Shown piece by piece: positions 50,032-58,197 of a stretch of DNA of 64,000 nucleotides. The DNA comes from Glandiceps talaboti (Eukaryota > Hemichordata > Enteropneusta > Spengelidae). The notes beneath the pieces are model-generated. The model did not search any database and had not been told where the DNA came from. It was given only the letters and a program-made list of their open reading frames with translations. The stretch is from assembly GCF_964340395.1 (NCBI RefSeq), contig NC_135559.1, forward strand, positions 2,021,001-2,085,000, given 5' to 3'. Positions within the stretch are counted from its first letter, which is position 1, and every line of letters starts with the position of its first letter. Position numbers and translations under genes: made by a program.

Positions 50032-53000
50032 ACACACACACAAATAACTTTTGCATATATCTAAAAAATATCAATTATTGTCACTACCACCAAATTATAG
50101 AGCTCTAAACAGAAACAAAATGTGAATGATAAAATATTTAGCATGCATTAAACTAATACTATGGCATTAGAGGATTTGACAAACTACTTGTACTGGGTTT
50201 TTATACACAGAGATTCAGTGTAATAAATTGTTAAGTTACAGCAGTGGAAGGTTACAGGTACTACGTTATTGCAATAAATTTTGTACACAGTGAGCCAATA
50301 TTTTCTATGCGATATGCTCACGCTTTTTTCCCTTACTATTATACGGGAGATAGGATATATTTGATCAGGTCTTTCACTTTCACGTTCTTGTAACTCGTGT
50401 TCTGAATGTGGGAAACAGTCATCCCTTTCCCCTGTGGTATGAAGTTCTTCAATAATATAACCCACGAAAAAATATGTTTGCTTGAATGAAGTGTGAGCCA
50501 AGGAAAGACTTCACACGAAGACAATTTCAGGTAAAAACAAAAATACAACAGCAGATGTCTTTGATGCCTTGGAGATAAATTGTACTTAAACAATATGATT
50601 AATAAATATTCTGTAATATCATGAAATCAAGAGATATCTTTAAATGTATACTTTATTTTCTTGTAAGAGGCACAATTGTTTGAAAGGTACTCCCAATTAA
50701 ATAACTTGGATACAAAGAATGTGATAAAAACATTTTTTTTTTCTTTTGAAGTTTTCAAAACGTACATTTTTTTTCTTATGAAGTTTTCAAAACGTCACTG
50801 AATTGTGACCTTTGTTTTGACCTCTGACCTACCTTTTGACCTTTAGGACCTTGGAAACCGAGACCCATTTCACCTTTTAGACCTGGTGTACCACTGAATC
50901 CCCTGTCACCCTATCGATGATAAAAAAAGACAATGCATTTTTACAGGATTAGTTGAATTATAAAGAACCGTAATTTGAACACTTTGTTCATAAAATGACC
51001 AACTTTTTATAATTGAGAAATTATAACAGGTACATTCATGCAACAATGTTATAATTTTCTAAGCATCTATCGTTTATGCTATATCTCTCTCTAAATGGCC
51101 TTAGAGGGCAGTATTGGTAAAATCATATTTAAGTGGCTCAAGCTGAGTTTTATAAACATTCACTCTGACCATTGTGGGAGGTTAATTTTATCAGTAGCTG
51201 TAGATTAGGTATTACGATAACCACAAATAATCCCATAGTCCTTTGCGTCTGAGCATGCTCAGTCTGGATTGCAAGTTTCCTATTAGAATCAGAATACTAA
51301 GGGTACCTTTTAAATATGCATAAAAAATTATGCCTAAAAGACGTATCGACTCAGCTATCACCCCTTTAAAATCAAATCTCGGTTTACACAAAATTTCAAC
51401 TTTTCTATGCCTGAATGTACAATATGAACATACTGATCCTAACATCAAATATTCTGTAGTACATATCTTTGATTTTTTGTAAACATCAGAGGTGATTGGC
51501 ATATTCTCTGCCAGTCTTCTGATATTCTGTTTCAATTTAAATAAACCCATAATCTTTATCATTCGTTTTTTTTATGCACGGCTACAAAACTGAAAGTGAT
51601 TCCCATTACCTTTGGACCTGAATCACCACGTTCACCTGCTGGGCCTTCTAAACCATTAAAACCTGGTTGTCCCTGTAAAAAAAATGCACCATTCAATATC
51701 AACACTAATCTCTACTACAGAATCCTAAATCTATAATGCCCATAATACCTTGTATATTCCATTCAATTCAATACCTTAAATTAGGTTAAATCCTACAATG
51801 GGAAATTTCCATTTGACATCTCAGAAATCACAATATAGAAATAAAACACTATCACAGACAACACACATCAAAAAACATACAATAATACTACATAGATCTA
51901 TAAAAGAAAATGTACGAAATACGACAGACTTTTCTGGTGGACAGCCAAGAACTAGGTCGGTAGGCACTTTTGGAGGGAGAAGTATTGAACTGTGTGATAT
52001 GGGGGGGGGGGGGGGGGGGGGGGGCATGGGAGGGGTGTCTGTTTTTTACTTCTTTGATTTACATGAATTTCACTTTCAGCATTCTACAAAATTCTGGGTG
52101 TATTGTCTGATTTTGTGCAAATAATGAAGAGGAACTGATAACTCACTGGGTTGCCATTACGACCTGGAAGGCCTGGTTCTCCTTTGAATCCTGTGGTACC
52201 TTCACCTGAATCACCTGGTTCACCCTAGGAAACAGAACACATGACTCTCATATTACTAATTAGTTGTATATGGAGATAATTCAAAGTAAATATAATTATC
52301 TACTGGAACAACAGAAATGCAAGCATGAATGATATTTTGAAATATGAATTGATATTTTCCTTGATCAAGGTAAAGAGCACAGCACAACTATAGTTATCTC
52401 GTCAATTTTTTATTAGTATACTCTTTCAGAACACTATTTCTTTAAAGGGGGACTTCAACATATTGTTTTTAAATAAGTGTTGATAAATAGTTGTTAGAGG
52501 TATTCAAGATATACGCTAGAAACAATAATTTACCCCTAGATCTCAAGATAAATGTGATCCACAGTATCTGACTTGCCCCTTTAAAAATTAGAATCTATTT
52601 TAATGTAAAACTGTATTCAAACAATCACGTATAAACTCCAATGACACATTCTCGCACACCAGAACTGTTATTTCTTCCACGACACTGTGAAATCACATTT
52701 GGACGGTGCCGTAAAAGAGGCTATGGTTTATGACGATGCAATGACGAGTCAATTGGTTTAAAAGCATTTTGTGTGTTGATGTTAGATGCTATATTGTAAA
52801 GTAAGGTATTCCCTTCCCATATTCACATTCCTTACATGAACAATGGTTATTATCAATACATTGGACTGACTGTTCTTTCTGTGGGCTAAACTTACCTTAG
52901 GACCTGGCAGACCTGAAGGACCTTCGGGACCGGGAGTTCCACCACCTGGTGCACCTGGTTCACCAACATCTCCCTGTTAACAAGAGAAGACCAAAGTTAT

Positions 53001-56000
53001 GTATTAAACTACATCACAGCATTATCACATACAAAAACATCACTAACACATGGCATCCTCTGGACCAAAATTTTATGCAAAACGCAGCTGGAAGCATTAT
53101 ATGCAACAATAAAATGCAGAGAGTAACTTGTCAACTAAGATGGTTTAAATTTGGATGTGGAAATAAAACATTTGAGAATAAACCGTGGTGGCTCAATCAT
53201 ATTTGTACCATATTTCAGAGTTTATAATTTCTGCACAGAAACATTCCTATTTTTTTATGTGAAATAGTCTTCAACAATCTTTTGTTTATAAATAAACAAA
53301 GTAGTTTGACATCCTTTACACATGAAAGGTCAATTGTGAAATATACTAACATTGTTGGTCTGCTAAAAAAAATTATAATGCAAATTTGACATGTGACTGT
53401 CATGTGACACAAACATGACAAAGCAATGATCCAAATGTGTATTGGCTGTTTTTGCATCTCGCGGCAGATCTCATGAGATCCTGCATGATCCGAAGCTGAA
53501 AGTGTCAAACACTTAGCAACACTATTGTTCTCAACATCATCACACATGGCCACGGTGCAAGCTTGACCATGATCACATTTCACAACCATTGTTGCTAGGC
53601 ATATTTGCATATCGCACGAGATCTGCAACAAAATGTAAAATCCCTTATTTTGAAGGGAAAAGAAAAGTGCTTACCTTGGTACCATTGCAACCTGGCTCAC
53701 CATGGTCACCAGCTGGACCTTCAATACCGTGCATTCCTGGAATACCTGGTACACCTGGGAAGCCTGGTGGACCCATTCGACCCTTTGGTTATAATGAAAT
53801 AAAACATATTAACATTTCATTTTGCATTAGCATATTACATATTTCCATTTGACAATGATATAAACTATAAACTTGTCAATGTACATTGAAGTATATTTTT
53901 AACTTGTACTTTATTTTAGGTTCAATACCTGAACAAAGTAGGACGGGATGCCAAAACCTCAAAGATTTCCCATCATCCTCTTGGCATCATGAAAGCCATA
54001 CGCTAAACCACTTCACTTCTTTTAAAGTAGTACCAAAACTTGTATGTAACCATGAGACTCACAATTCTACCTTCCTGGTCTCCATTTACGAGAGAAACTA
54101 CACTATCAACTAGAAGACCTCTCTTAGTAAATTTGAACAAACAAAACAGTTCTTCTAAAGGTATTTTGATGTTGTAGTCAGCTATCATCTTTTTTTTTAC
54201 GAATTTCAGTTTAGAGTATATCCCGCTGGTATTCATCTGACATTGGCCTTTCTGTAATAAGGCCTGTTTTTGTACTATTTCAGATGAGAATTGCGCCCTC
54301 TAGTGTCAAACACTTACCCTTATTCCTTTTGGTCCAAAAGCCCCACCTTCACCTTTTTGACCCTGTAATACAGAACCACATAACATTTCAATCAACATTT
54401 AAAAAAAACAAATAAGTATTTTTGACATTTAAGTGATTTGGAAATAGTGAGGATAGTTTTGATATAAATATATATATAGTCATATTTAAACACTTCTTAA
54501 GTGTCACCTTACAACTTACCTTTTTTATTTTTATTGTAATGTTTATTGCTACCAAACTAACAGATATGTACTAGACTTCAGTGTTGCATCAAATTGGCTT
54601 AGAGGGCACACTGACTACGATTATAACATAGTACAGACAAACTTCAATCCTGTTTTTTCCAACCTTGGAATTTTTGTGTATACCCCCCCCCCCCCCAGTA
54701 AAAATGATTAATCTAACATACTATAATTATTCCCATGAAGCTGTAACATAAAACATTTCAATATCTTGTAATATTTTCAGTCACCTATACTCATATTGTC
54801 TCTAAACTCACACAATTCTTTGTTTGTCTGCTGACTATTCAGACATCTGTATTTTGTCCTTCAACACTTCCTCTATTAAATATTGCCATACATCCATATA
54901 GACTCTAGACAGTGTAATTATTTTCCTACCATGTTAGCCCAAATATTTATTCAAGTAGATACAATTAGAGGAAACTAGTAATATTTTCACTCTTGACTGA
55001 TTTCCACTATCCTTGATTTAAACCTAGCATGAGGTTCTTCTGACGTAATTTGTCGTAATTTGTCATTTTTTTAATATAATGATATCTCGAGAATGTTAAG
55101 ATATGTTTGTCACTCCACAGGTGAGGGCCTACTCTATCTGAAAGGGGCTGAAAGTTGTGAGAAGGCACCCAATCACAACATACCTTACAGACTGTGATAC
55201 CTTCAAAGTTTTGGATAAAGGGTACATGGCCTAGCTGAAGTGTCACTCAAGTGTTACTCATTCAACACCATGAACAATAAATAACCTCCATCAACAGAGG
55301 ACTACCGGTACTGCTATTGGCAAAGTTCTTCAACAGTAACATCATTTAAATTTGTGTTTCTTTGTTTTGTAAGTTTACTAAGTGAGAGCACTACTTCACA
55401 GAGATCACAGGCTGTCAAATTTTCATAACACTTTTAACAGCACTCGCTTCACAATTTTTTCCTCCTGAAAAATACGTCCCAGTCTTCTATTTTATTCCTA
55501 TTCAGAACTACAATCTCCTTCCTTCCTTATTCTCTACATAAATTCTAACGACTATAATCGCAATTTCCTAAATATCCTGTACTTTGATTTCTACACCCTT
55601 CCACTACTTTATGAGAAGTTTATATTGTCTGCTTTCTTTGGAAACCTACTTCCTGCTTCTCCTTCATCTAAATATTGAATTCAACTTTATTCCACCAGAA
55701 AATGAAGATGCGTGATATAATCATGAAAAAAACAAAAGATGTTAAAAGTTTATCATGGTTGCAGGTCTTGAGAGTCAAAATGTACACATCTTAAACCACA
55801 TCCTAGGTGGCATAGAATTGTTTCAAGGAATATAGCTGTGTCCTCGCATTGTTATTTAGGTCATTGACTGTTATTGTTTCTGAACACAGCTGTTTTTATT
55901 CAGATTGTTTTACTCTAACAATGTCTGGCCTCTACATGTAATCTATTTCTGCCAATTTACCATTTTGTACAGGAAGGCCACCCTGTGAGAAAATGACTCC

Positions 56001-57827
56001 TGCTGAGACAGTCAGACATAATACTTATGGACTTGACGCTATAGAATACCCCAAGCTGAACTGTGAGGTCATTGTAATGACGTCATTAGTACTTGACACT
56101 ATAGAATTTTACCAAGTTGAACTGTGAGGTCACTGTAATGACATCATTTCAGTTTACTCTTGGGATAACAAAATGGGATCACTAAAATTTATGAAGTGAC
56201 CTCCTTAACTATTTACCATAACTATTTATGTGAAGTCAACAGGAAACTATGGATTAGAGTTAACATTTGGGTGTGAAAAACAGTTGTCTGGCAGAGTTAT
56301 ACATGTACAAAAGTTGGTCCTGAACAGAAGAATGATTCCATGCAACCCTTCTAGCTCATATGATGCAAATTGGAATATTTGTTAAAATTTTGGTAAGAAA
56401 AAATTGTCTGGCAGAGTTATAAAAAAGTTGGTCCTAAACAAAGAATGGTAATGTACAATACTTACGGCTTCACTGATATGATGATAGTGCAAGAATGTGA
56501 GACTCACACAACTATAAGCTATTCTTTCTATTAAATTCTAATTCTCGATCTCTACAATGTTTGAAATTTATAACGAACATTGCAAATTAATTTGTGAGTG
56601 TTTGACATGGGACTAATTTTTCTGTGTCAACTTTGTATTTTTAATACAGGATGTGTCATGCAATTAAATAGTTGTGTATGGAAACATGATATTCATTTGT
56701 TATGTTTTGTAACATAGTAATGTTCTTCTCCTAAACTTTTATATGATACTGGAACAGCTACTGATCTACTATAACAACATAGTATTATTTTATTCTATCT
56801 GTTTTAAGTTTAAGTACTAGTTCTTGATAAATTTCCAGACTTTTCTACCCAGGACTGACTTAACAGCATTCCGTTTCTATGGCATACTGTATGGCTTCCT
56901 GAACAATATTTGTCTACTGATGCAACATGTCTTATTTGATGAATTTCCCAATTCAGAACAGGCTATACAGAATTCCTGTTTCTACACTGTACTCTCAAAA
57001 CAATATAGCATAAATTCTTGACAGAGATTTACTTTTTATTCAATTTTTGTTCAATAAATAATACTAGACCTCATTTACTAATACTAGCTTTGATTCATGA
57101 CATAAATTTAAAATAATATTTTTTATGATATAAATTCTCTCCCTGTAATGATAACTTACCAAAAGGCCCCTTGGTCCTTGTGGTCCTTCAGGTCCGGGGA
57201 AACCTGGTAAACCTGGTGGTCCCTGAATTCCTGGCAACCCTGAGGCACCCTAAGGAAGATAACACAGAATGATACAACAATATGCATTTTGATATGTCAA
57301 TACAAACCCTTATGAAAACACAATGAAAACTGGGAGGGTCTCAACAAAACTCAAATCATTAAAAGTTCTCCAAAAGGGGTCATATTTATAATCTATTACT
57401 GACCATGCTCAGAGATTTATGGTTAATTTGGGTAGCACAAATTTGTAAACAAAACATATATATAATGCCTTGTTTTGATCTATATTTCTGTTTTATCAAT
57501 TCAAAAACTGAGCTTTCTACTAATTCTGTAAACAAGCTGACATATGCCATAGGTTACTTGATGAATCGCAAATGATATCTATTTTCAGATAACTTTTTGG
57601 TTGGGAAATTTTTTCGGAAATAGTGACTGGAAACCATTTTTTTTTCAAAACAAGTGATGACACTAGATTAAACATGTTTGGAATAGTAAGTGATGAATTA
57701 CAAAACAGTTTCTAAATGTTTTTCAAGATATCAAGTTTCGGTTGGGAGTTCACATAACTTTTCATATACTTACTCTTTCTCCTTTGGTAGCATTGCAATA
57801 ACATCTAGGTGTACATCCTGTGCAAGC
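28980..57827 (-). CDS. COL4A1: Type IV collagen alpha chain, alpha-1-like, 38 coding exons found (signal-peptide exon missing)
   Basis: Joined exons give 5202 nt and 1733 residues, normal for the family, with every splice phase consistent. Order: 7S cysteines ([11 protein letters not shown]), the conserved GCNGTK sequon, about 1450 residues of Gly-X-Y with many interruptions, then an NC1 domain with all 12 cysteines and [27 protein letters not shown] and [14 protein letters not shown] and PMPMSM place it with the alpha-1/3/5 class, not the alpha-2 class. The methionine (last M of PMPMSM) and lysine (TLKAG) that form the peroxidasin-made sulfilimine bond between trimers are both present. The chain is secreted and assembles into basement-membrane networks through 7S tetramers and NC1 dimers. 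Exons in the N-terminal third start with whole Gly codons; most later ones split Gly as G|GN. The first coding exon, with the signal peptide, was not found up to 64000. Confidence 0.96.
29531..29823 (-). CDS. COL4A1: Collagen IV coding exon c37 (NC1, central part)
   Basis: Encodes [19 protein letters not shown] to WIGYSFVM. Includes [18 protein letters not shown] and PMPMSM; the last methionine of PMPMSM aligns with Met93 of the human NC1 sulfilimine bond. Completes the first NC1 half and starts the second. Confidence 0.98.
29985..30128. repeat. ~78-bp direct duplication in a collagen intron
   Basis: GTACAAAGTGGCTTGAATCT occurs at about 29986 and 30069, each followed by GCAGACTTTTTCA. Two imperfect copies. 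Confidence 0.8.
30283..30495 (-). CDS. COL4A1: Collagen IV coding exon c36 (helix end and start of NC1)
   Basis: Ends the helix with [14 protein letters not shown] and opens NC1 with [18 protein letters not shown] and [17 protein letters not shown]. Placing helix end and NC1 start on one exon is usual for COL4 genes. Confidence 0.97.
   Translation of the reverse strand, partial: VLLVHLVYQVLKVSVVLQDHQVLEGVPQVSLLLVTVRHQMHLDVQLAPAKCGKVTVCCTSKETKEHMDKI
31007..31338. mobile_element. MITE TAGGGAACTTGCAA copy, plus partial second copy
   Basis: Full copy at 31007-31254 in reverse orientation to that at 14636, with inverted ends TAGGGAACTTGCAA. Directly beside it, 31270-31338 repeats the last ~70 bases (CTGAGCATGCTCAGTCTGGA to the end). 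Intronic. Confidence 0.85.
31498..31707 (-). CDS. COL4A1: Collagen IV coding exon c35
   Basis: 210 nt, split Gly at both ends. Begins with the interruption [14 protein letters not shown]. Confidence 0.95.
32547..32718 (-). CDS. COL4A1: Collagen IV coding exon c34
   Basis: Phase 0 start, split Gly end, [19 protein letters not shown] onward, uninterrupted. Confidence 0.95.
32735..33240. mobile_element. Inverted-repeat element with arms expanded as 69-bp tandem units
   Basis: The left side repeats CACTTTCTCTATGTGCTACA with CATTTATGGCATTCATATTA two to three times. The right side repeats, in reverse complement, GATATGGATGCTATAAACGA with TACTTACAGGAAATGCTTTA at 33030, 33099 and 33168 (69-bp steps). 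The arms flank a middle part with AGCATGTGGCCTTTCTTA. Related copies at 39670, 43485 and 48640. Non-coding. Confidence 0.8.
33393..33523 (-). CDS. COL4A1: Collagen IV coding exon c33
   Basis: Split Gly start, phase 0 end. [18 protein letters not shown]; interruption GISRDG. Confidence 0.95.
34463..34879 (-). CDS. COL4A1: Collagen IV coding exon c32 (largest helical exon)
   Basis: 417 nt, split Gly at both ends, about 138 residues. Interruption GPSIAGPRG; ends GEPGVSG. Probably a fusion of several ancestral exons by intron loss. Confidence 0.96.
35153..35215. repeat. (CA)n microsatellite
   Basis: CA repeat with a few interruptions, in a collagen intron. Confidence 0.9.
35321..35569 (-). CDS. 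COL4A1: Collagen IV coding exon c31
   Basis: 249 nt, split Gly at both ends. Contains the long interruption [15 protein letters not shown], which has no glycine triplets for 10 residues and may act as a hinge. Confidence 0.95.
35788..35976 (-). CDS. COL4A1: Collagen IV coding exon c30
   Basis: 189 nt, split Gly at both ends, long uninterrupted stretch [18 protein letters not shown] onward. Confidence 0.95.
36266..36427 (-). CDS. COL4A1: Collagen IV coding exon c29
   Basis: 162 nt (3 x 54), split Gly at both ends. [18 protein letters not shown]; interruption [10 protein letters not shown]. Confidence 0.95.
36560..36870. mobile_element. Dispersed non-coding element, copy 1 (GTGTGGTTCC...GGAACCA)
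   Basis: About 300 bp shared with 44400-44775, including GATGTACAGCCATTACAGAT and TTGGAAGAACAGTTTTATAT. Starts near TGTGGTTCC and ends near GGAACCAAA, a possible short inverted end. Class unknown. Confidence 0.7.
37246..37335 (-). CDS. COL4A1: Collagen IV coding exon c28
   Basis: 90 nt, split Gly at both ends, [18 protein letters not shown] onward. Confidence 0.94.
37856..38026 (-). CDS. COL4A1: Collagen IV coding exon c27
   Basis: 171 nt, split Gly at both ends. [18 protein letters not shown] with interruption GRSTAVG. Confidence 0.95.
38202..38318 (-). CDS. COL4A1: Collagen IV coding exon c26
   Basis: 117 nt, split Gly at both ends, uninterrupted: [18 protein letters not shown] onward. 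Confidence 0.95.
38752..38908 (-). CDS. COL4A1: Collagen IV coding exon c25
   Basis: Phase 0 start, split Gly end. Begins with the interruption [14 protein letters not shown] and continues as regular triplets. Confidence 0.95.
38932..39031. repeat. (AATC)n-(AACC)n-(ACCC)n compound microsatellite
   Basis: Tetranucleotide array whose unit changes AATC to AACC to ACCC and back, nearly symmetric. Lies 24 bases 5' (minus strand) of collagen exon c25. Confidence 0.95.
39212..39423 (-). CDS. COL4A1: Collagen IV coding exon c24
   Basis: Split Gly start, phase 0 end (GQK|GTAGG). [18 protein letters not shown] onward, interruption GPPALGPPG. Confidence 0.95.
39670..39860. mobile_element. Inverted-repeat element, compact copy
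   Basis: Same family as 32735-33240, without arm expansion: CACTTTCTCTATGTGCTACA on the left, CACTTGATATGGATGTTTTA on the right, with AGCATGTGGCCTTTCTAATA between. Confidence 0.75.
40024..40131 (-). CDS. COL4A1: Collagen IV coding exon c23
   Basis: 108 nt, split Gly at both ends. [18 protein letters not shown] contains an interruption. Seventeen bases of its 3' part recur in the downstream intron. Confidence 0.94.
40255..40830. mobile_element. Palindromic element family (CCTTAGGTCACT), long copy
   Basis: Contains repeated CCTTAGGTCACTMRTATTTT and GGCTGAATGAAGACAAATAT blocks in both orientations, and a left part shared with 47180-47340 (CACTGGTTCTAC, TTTGAAATATGARTCAAAA). It looks like two nested or tandem copies. 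Intronic. Confidence 0.7.
40913..41027 (-). CDS. COL4A1: Collagen IV coding exon c22
   Basis: Phase 0 start, split Gly end. [18 protein letters not shown] with an interruption at GDAIVG. Confidence 0.94.
41305..41481 (-). CDS. COL4A1: Collagen IV coding exon c21
   Basis: 59 codons, phase 0 both ends. Starts [16 protein letters not shown] and ends GEAVQT, an interruption at the border; GPTLPG is another. Confidence 0.94.
41760..42480. repeat. 69-bp minisatellite carrying copies of a collagen 5' splice site
   Basis: Ten units of 69 bp with GGGGGAGACTGTTCTCAACA, AAAGAAGTATATGGAGTTGC and TACTTACTGGRAGGAACTAT. It abuts collagen exon c20 on its donor side. On the minus strand each unit contains CCAGTAAGTAGC, the same 12 bases as the exon/intron border of c20 (CCA|GTAAGTAGC). 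The plus-strand 318-codon open frame across the array results from the 3n period and is not taken as a gene. Confidence 0.93.
42495..42673 (-). CDS. COL4A1: Collagen IV coding exon c20 (CGPC interruption)
   Basis: Split Gly at the 5' end, phase 0 at the 3' end (GRP|GTAAGTAGC). Encodes [16 protein letters not shown], two cysteines inside the helix that could form a local disulfide. The donor sequence of this exon is repeated in the adjoining minisatellite. Confidence 0.95.
43174..43302 (-). CDS. COL4A1: Collagen IV coding exon c19
   Basis: 129 nt, split Gly at both ends. [19 protein letters not shown] contains two interruptions. Confidence 0.94.
43485..43718. mobile_element. Inverted-repeat element, compact copy
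   Basis: Left arm ACCAAAGTAAAGCATTTTCT to CCATATCAAGTGTAAAAGTA, right arm its inverted counterpart ending AAAAAGTGCTTTACTTCAGT; about 90-bp arms around a short centre. It shows the basic structure of the family. Confidence 0.82.
43780..43956 (-). CDS. COL4A1: Collagen IV coding exon c18
   Basis: 177 nt, split Gly at both ends. Starts [18 protein letters not shown]; contains the interruption GISLTGPPG. Confidence 0.95.
44400..44775. mobile_element. Dispersed non-coding element, copy 2
   Basis: Second copy of the element at 36560-36870, same orientation, with an extra T-rich insertion and a duplicated GAATAGGTGGGGTAG. Confidence 0.7.
44935..45039 (-). CDS. COL4A1: Collagen IV coding exon c17
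   Basis: Split Gly at both ends. Encodes [18 protein letters not shown] and the interruption GSGEKG. Confidence 0.94.
45166..45274 (-). CDS. COL4A1: Collagen IV coding exon c16
   Basis: Starts in phase 0 with [16 protein letters not shown] and ends in a split Gly codon (G|). It marks the change from whole-codon to split-Gly borders. Confidence 0.93.
45470..45836 (+). mobile_element. Possible SINE-like insertion with A-rich tail
   Basis: A block clearly richer in GC than the surrounding intron, starting near ACAGACTCCATGGGTAGGCT and ending in two A-runs at 45808-45835. The A-tail and sharp composition change suggest a retroposed sequence. Frames of 129 and 68 codons on the minus strand show no family similarity. 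Confidence 0.4.
45960..46013 (-). CDS. COL4A1: Collagen IV coding exon c15
   Basis: 54 nt, phase 0, [18 protein letters not shown]. Confidence 0.93.
46171..46255. repeat. (TG)n microsatellite
   Basis: Long TG array with a CGTGCG-containing start, in the intron between collagen exons c14 and c15. Confidence 0.97.
46372..46470 (-). CDS. COL4A1: Collagen IV coding exon c14
   Basis: 33 codons, phase 0, starting [19 protein letters not shown] and ending GTPGGV. Confidence 0.93.
47052..47114 (-). CDS. COL4A1: Collagen IV coding exon c13
   Basis: 21 codons, phase 0, [19 protein letters not shown] then KK. One interruption near the start. Confidence 0.93.
47180..47470. mobile_element. Palindromic element family, copy in collagen intron
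   Basis: Shares CCCAATATTTTTCTTCATTC and AGGGCCCCTTAGGTCACTCA with 40255-40830 and 5470-5612. Confidence 0.7.
47994..48047 (-). CDS. COL4A1: Collagen IV coding exon c12
   Basis: 54 nt, phase 0, [18 protein letters not shown]. Confidence 0.93.
48384..48410 (-). CDS. COL4A1: Collagen IV coding exon c11 (27 nt)
   Basis: Nine codons, GEPGEEGER, phase 0, CAG acceptor and GTAAA donor. It is half of the 54-nt ancestral collagen exon size. Confidence 0.88.
48640..49145. mobile_element. Inverted-repeat element with 69-bp arm array
   Basis: Right arm tandemly repeated four times (GGATGCTATAAACCTTTGTG at 48873, 48943, 49012 and 49081), alternating two variants: AAGTAGGGAGAATGC and AAGTACAGAAAATGC. 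The alternation suggests that a two-unit block was copied. Confidence 0.85.
49299..49385 (-). CDS. COL4A1: Collagen IV coding exon c10 (one of a duplicated pair)
   Basis: 29 codons, phase 0, [20 protein letters not shown] then GGKPSYSEK. It interrupts the triplet pattern like its 5' neighbour. Inclusion of both, or only one, keeps the frame. Confidence 0.88.
49450..49536 (-). CDS. COL4A1: Collagen IV coding exon c9 (one of a duplicated pair)
   Basis: 29 codons, phase 0, [20 protein letters not shown] then a non-collagenous tail TQITIIP. Same length and same opening as the next exon, from which it is separated by only 64 nt. Confidence 0.88.
49725..49885. repeat. ~50-bp tandem repeat (GATTGGATGATA)
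   Basis: About four diverged units with TTGATTGGATGATATGATAA and GTACACC, just upstream of the duplicated collagen exon pair. Confidence 0.75.
49996..50042. repeat. (CA)n microsatellite
   Basis: Nearly pure CA array in the intron between collagen exons c8 and c9. Confidence 0.95.
50833..50910 (-). CDS. COL4A1: Collagen IV coding exon c8
   Basis: 26 codons, phase 0, [18 protein letters not shown] onward to GQK; GLGFQG is an interruption. Confidence 0.92.
51164..51282. mobile_element. MITE TAGGGAACTTGCAA, truncated copy
   Basis: Retains the half with CTGAGCATGCTCAGTCTGGA and one inverted end (with a T insertion or change: GCAAGTTTCCTA); the other half is missing. Confidence 0.8.
51610..51672 (-). 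CDS. COL4A1: Collagen IV coding exon c7
   Basis: 21 codons, phase 0, [19 protein letters not shown] then PK. Uninterrupted Gly-X-Y. Confidence 0.93.
52001..52024. repeat. Run of 24 G
   Basis: Homopolymer in a collagen intron. Its true length may differ because such runs are hard to sequence. Other runs: 54683-54696 (C) and 59197-59211 (G). Confidence 0.9.
52147..52224 (-). CDS. COL4A1: Collagen IV coding exon c6
   Basis: 26 codons, phase 0, [18 protein letters not shown] onward to GNP. Same 78-nt length as its 5' neighbour. Confidence 0.93.
52896..52973 (-). CDS. COL4A1: Collagen IV coding exon c5
   Basis: 26 codons, phase 0, [18 protein letters not shown] onward. GGGTPG is a short helix interruption. 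Confidence 0.93.
53675..53782 (-). CDS. COL4A1: Collagen IV coding exon c4 (GCNGTK sequon)
   Basis: 36 codons, phase 0, [16 protein letters not shown] to [13 protein letters not shown] is a hallmark of the 7S region; its asparagine carries an N-linked glycan in vertebrate chains. Confidence 0.95.
54318..54362 (-). CDS. COL4A1: Collagen IV coding exon c3
   Basis: 45 nt, phase 0, encoding [20 protein letters not shown] donor and CAG acceptor. The 2.8-kb intron on its 5' side is the longest within the mapped gene. Confidence 0.88.
56270..56450. repeat. Dispersed repeat (ACAGTTGTCTGGCAG), two tandem copies
   Basis: AAACAGTTGTCTGGCAGAGT at 56277 and a variant at 56400. Related sequence opens the window (1-60) and recurs at 61215-61330; parts also near 16100-16200. 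Confidence 0.65.
57160..57249 (-). CDS. COL4A1: Collagen IV coding exon c2
   Basis: 30 codons, phase 0, starting [19 protein letters not shown] and ending GLL before GTAAG. The PGPEGPQGP segment matches the beginning of the helix in other type IV chains. Confidence 0.93.
57774..57827 (-). CDS. COL4A1: Collagen IV coding exon c1 (7S cysteines)
   Basis: 54 nt, phase 0, encoding [18 protein letters not shown]. Four cysteines plus the KGER start of the helix match the 7S region (human CAGSGCGKCDCHGVKG) used for disulfide-linked tetramers. NAT is a possible N-glycosylation site. c1 is the first exon found, not the first of the gene. Confidence 0.92.
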
Positions 57828-58126
57828 CTGTAGACAAAACAATACAGACTTGTTAGTTACAAACATTTCATCTAACCCATCACACAATGAGAGGAACAAC
57901 TAGATAATGAAAATATTCACACAGGATGTAAATTATATACTTCTTTCTGGAAAATGATTTGGGTGATTGGAATAATATGGGATATTTGATAATGTTGAAA
58001 ATCACTTTCTTATCTTTGCCTGTATAGCCTTGATGGGAAAGTGTTCAAAAATAATAAAATAATTTAAGAAAGCGTATGCATAAAATTGGAAATAAAATAT
58101 ACACACAACTATATAAACACACTTGT

Positions 58127-58151
58127 ATACATACATACATACATACATACA

Positions 58152-58183
<32 letters not shown>

Positions 58184-58197
58184 CATACATACACACA
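58127..58197. repeat. (CATA)n microsatellite
   Basis: About 17 units, slightly interrupted at the right end. Confidence 0.95.
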
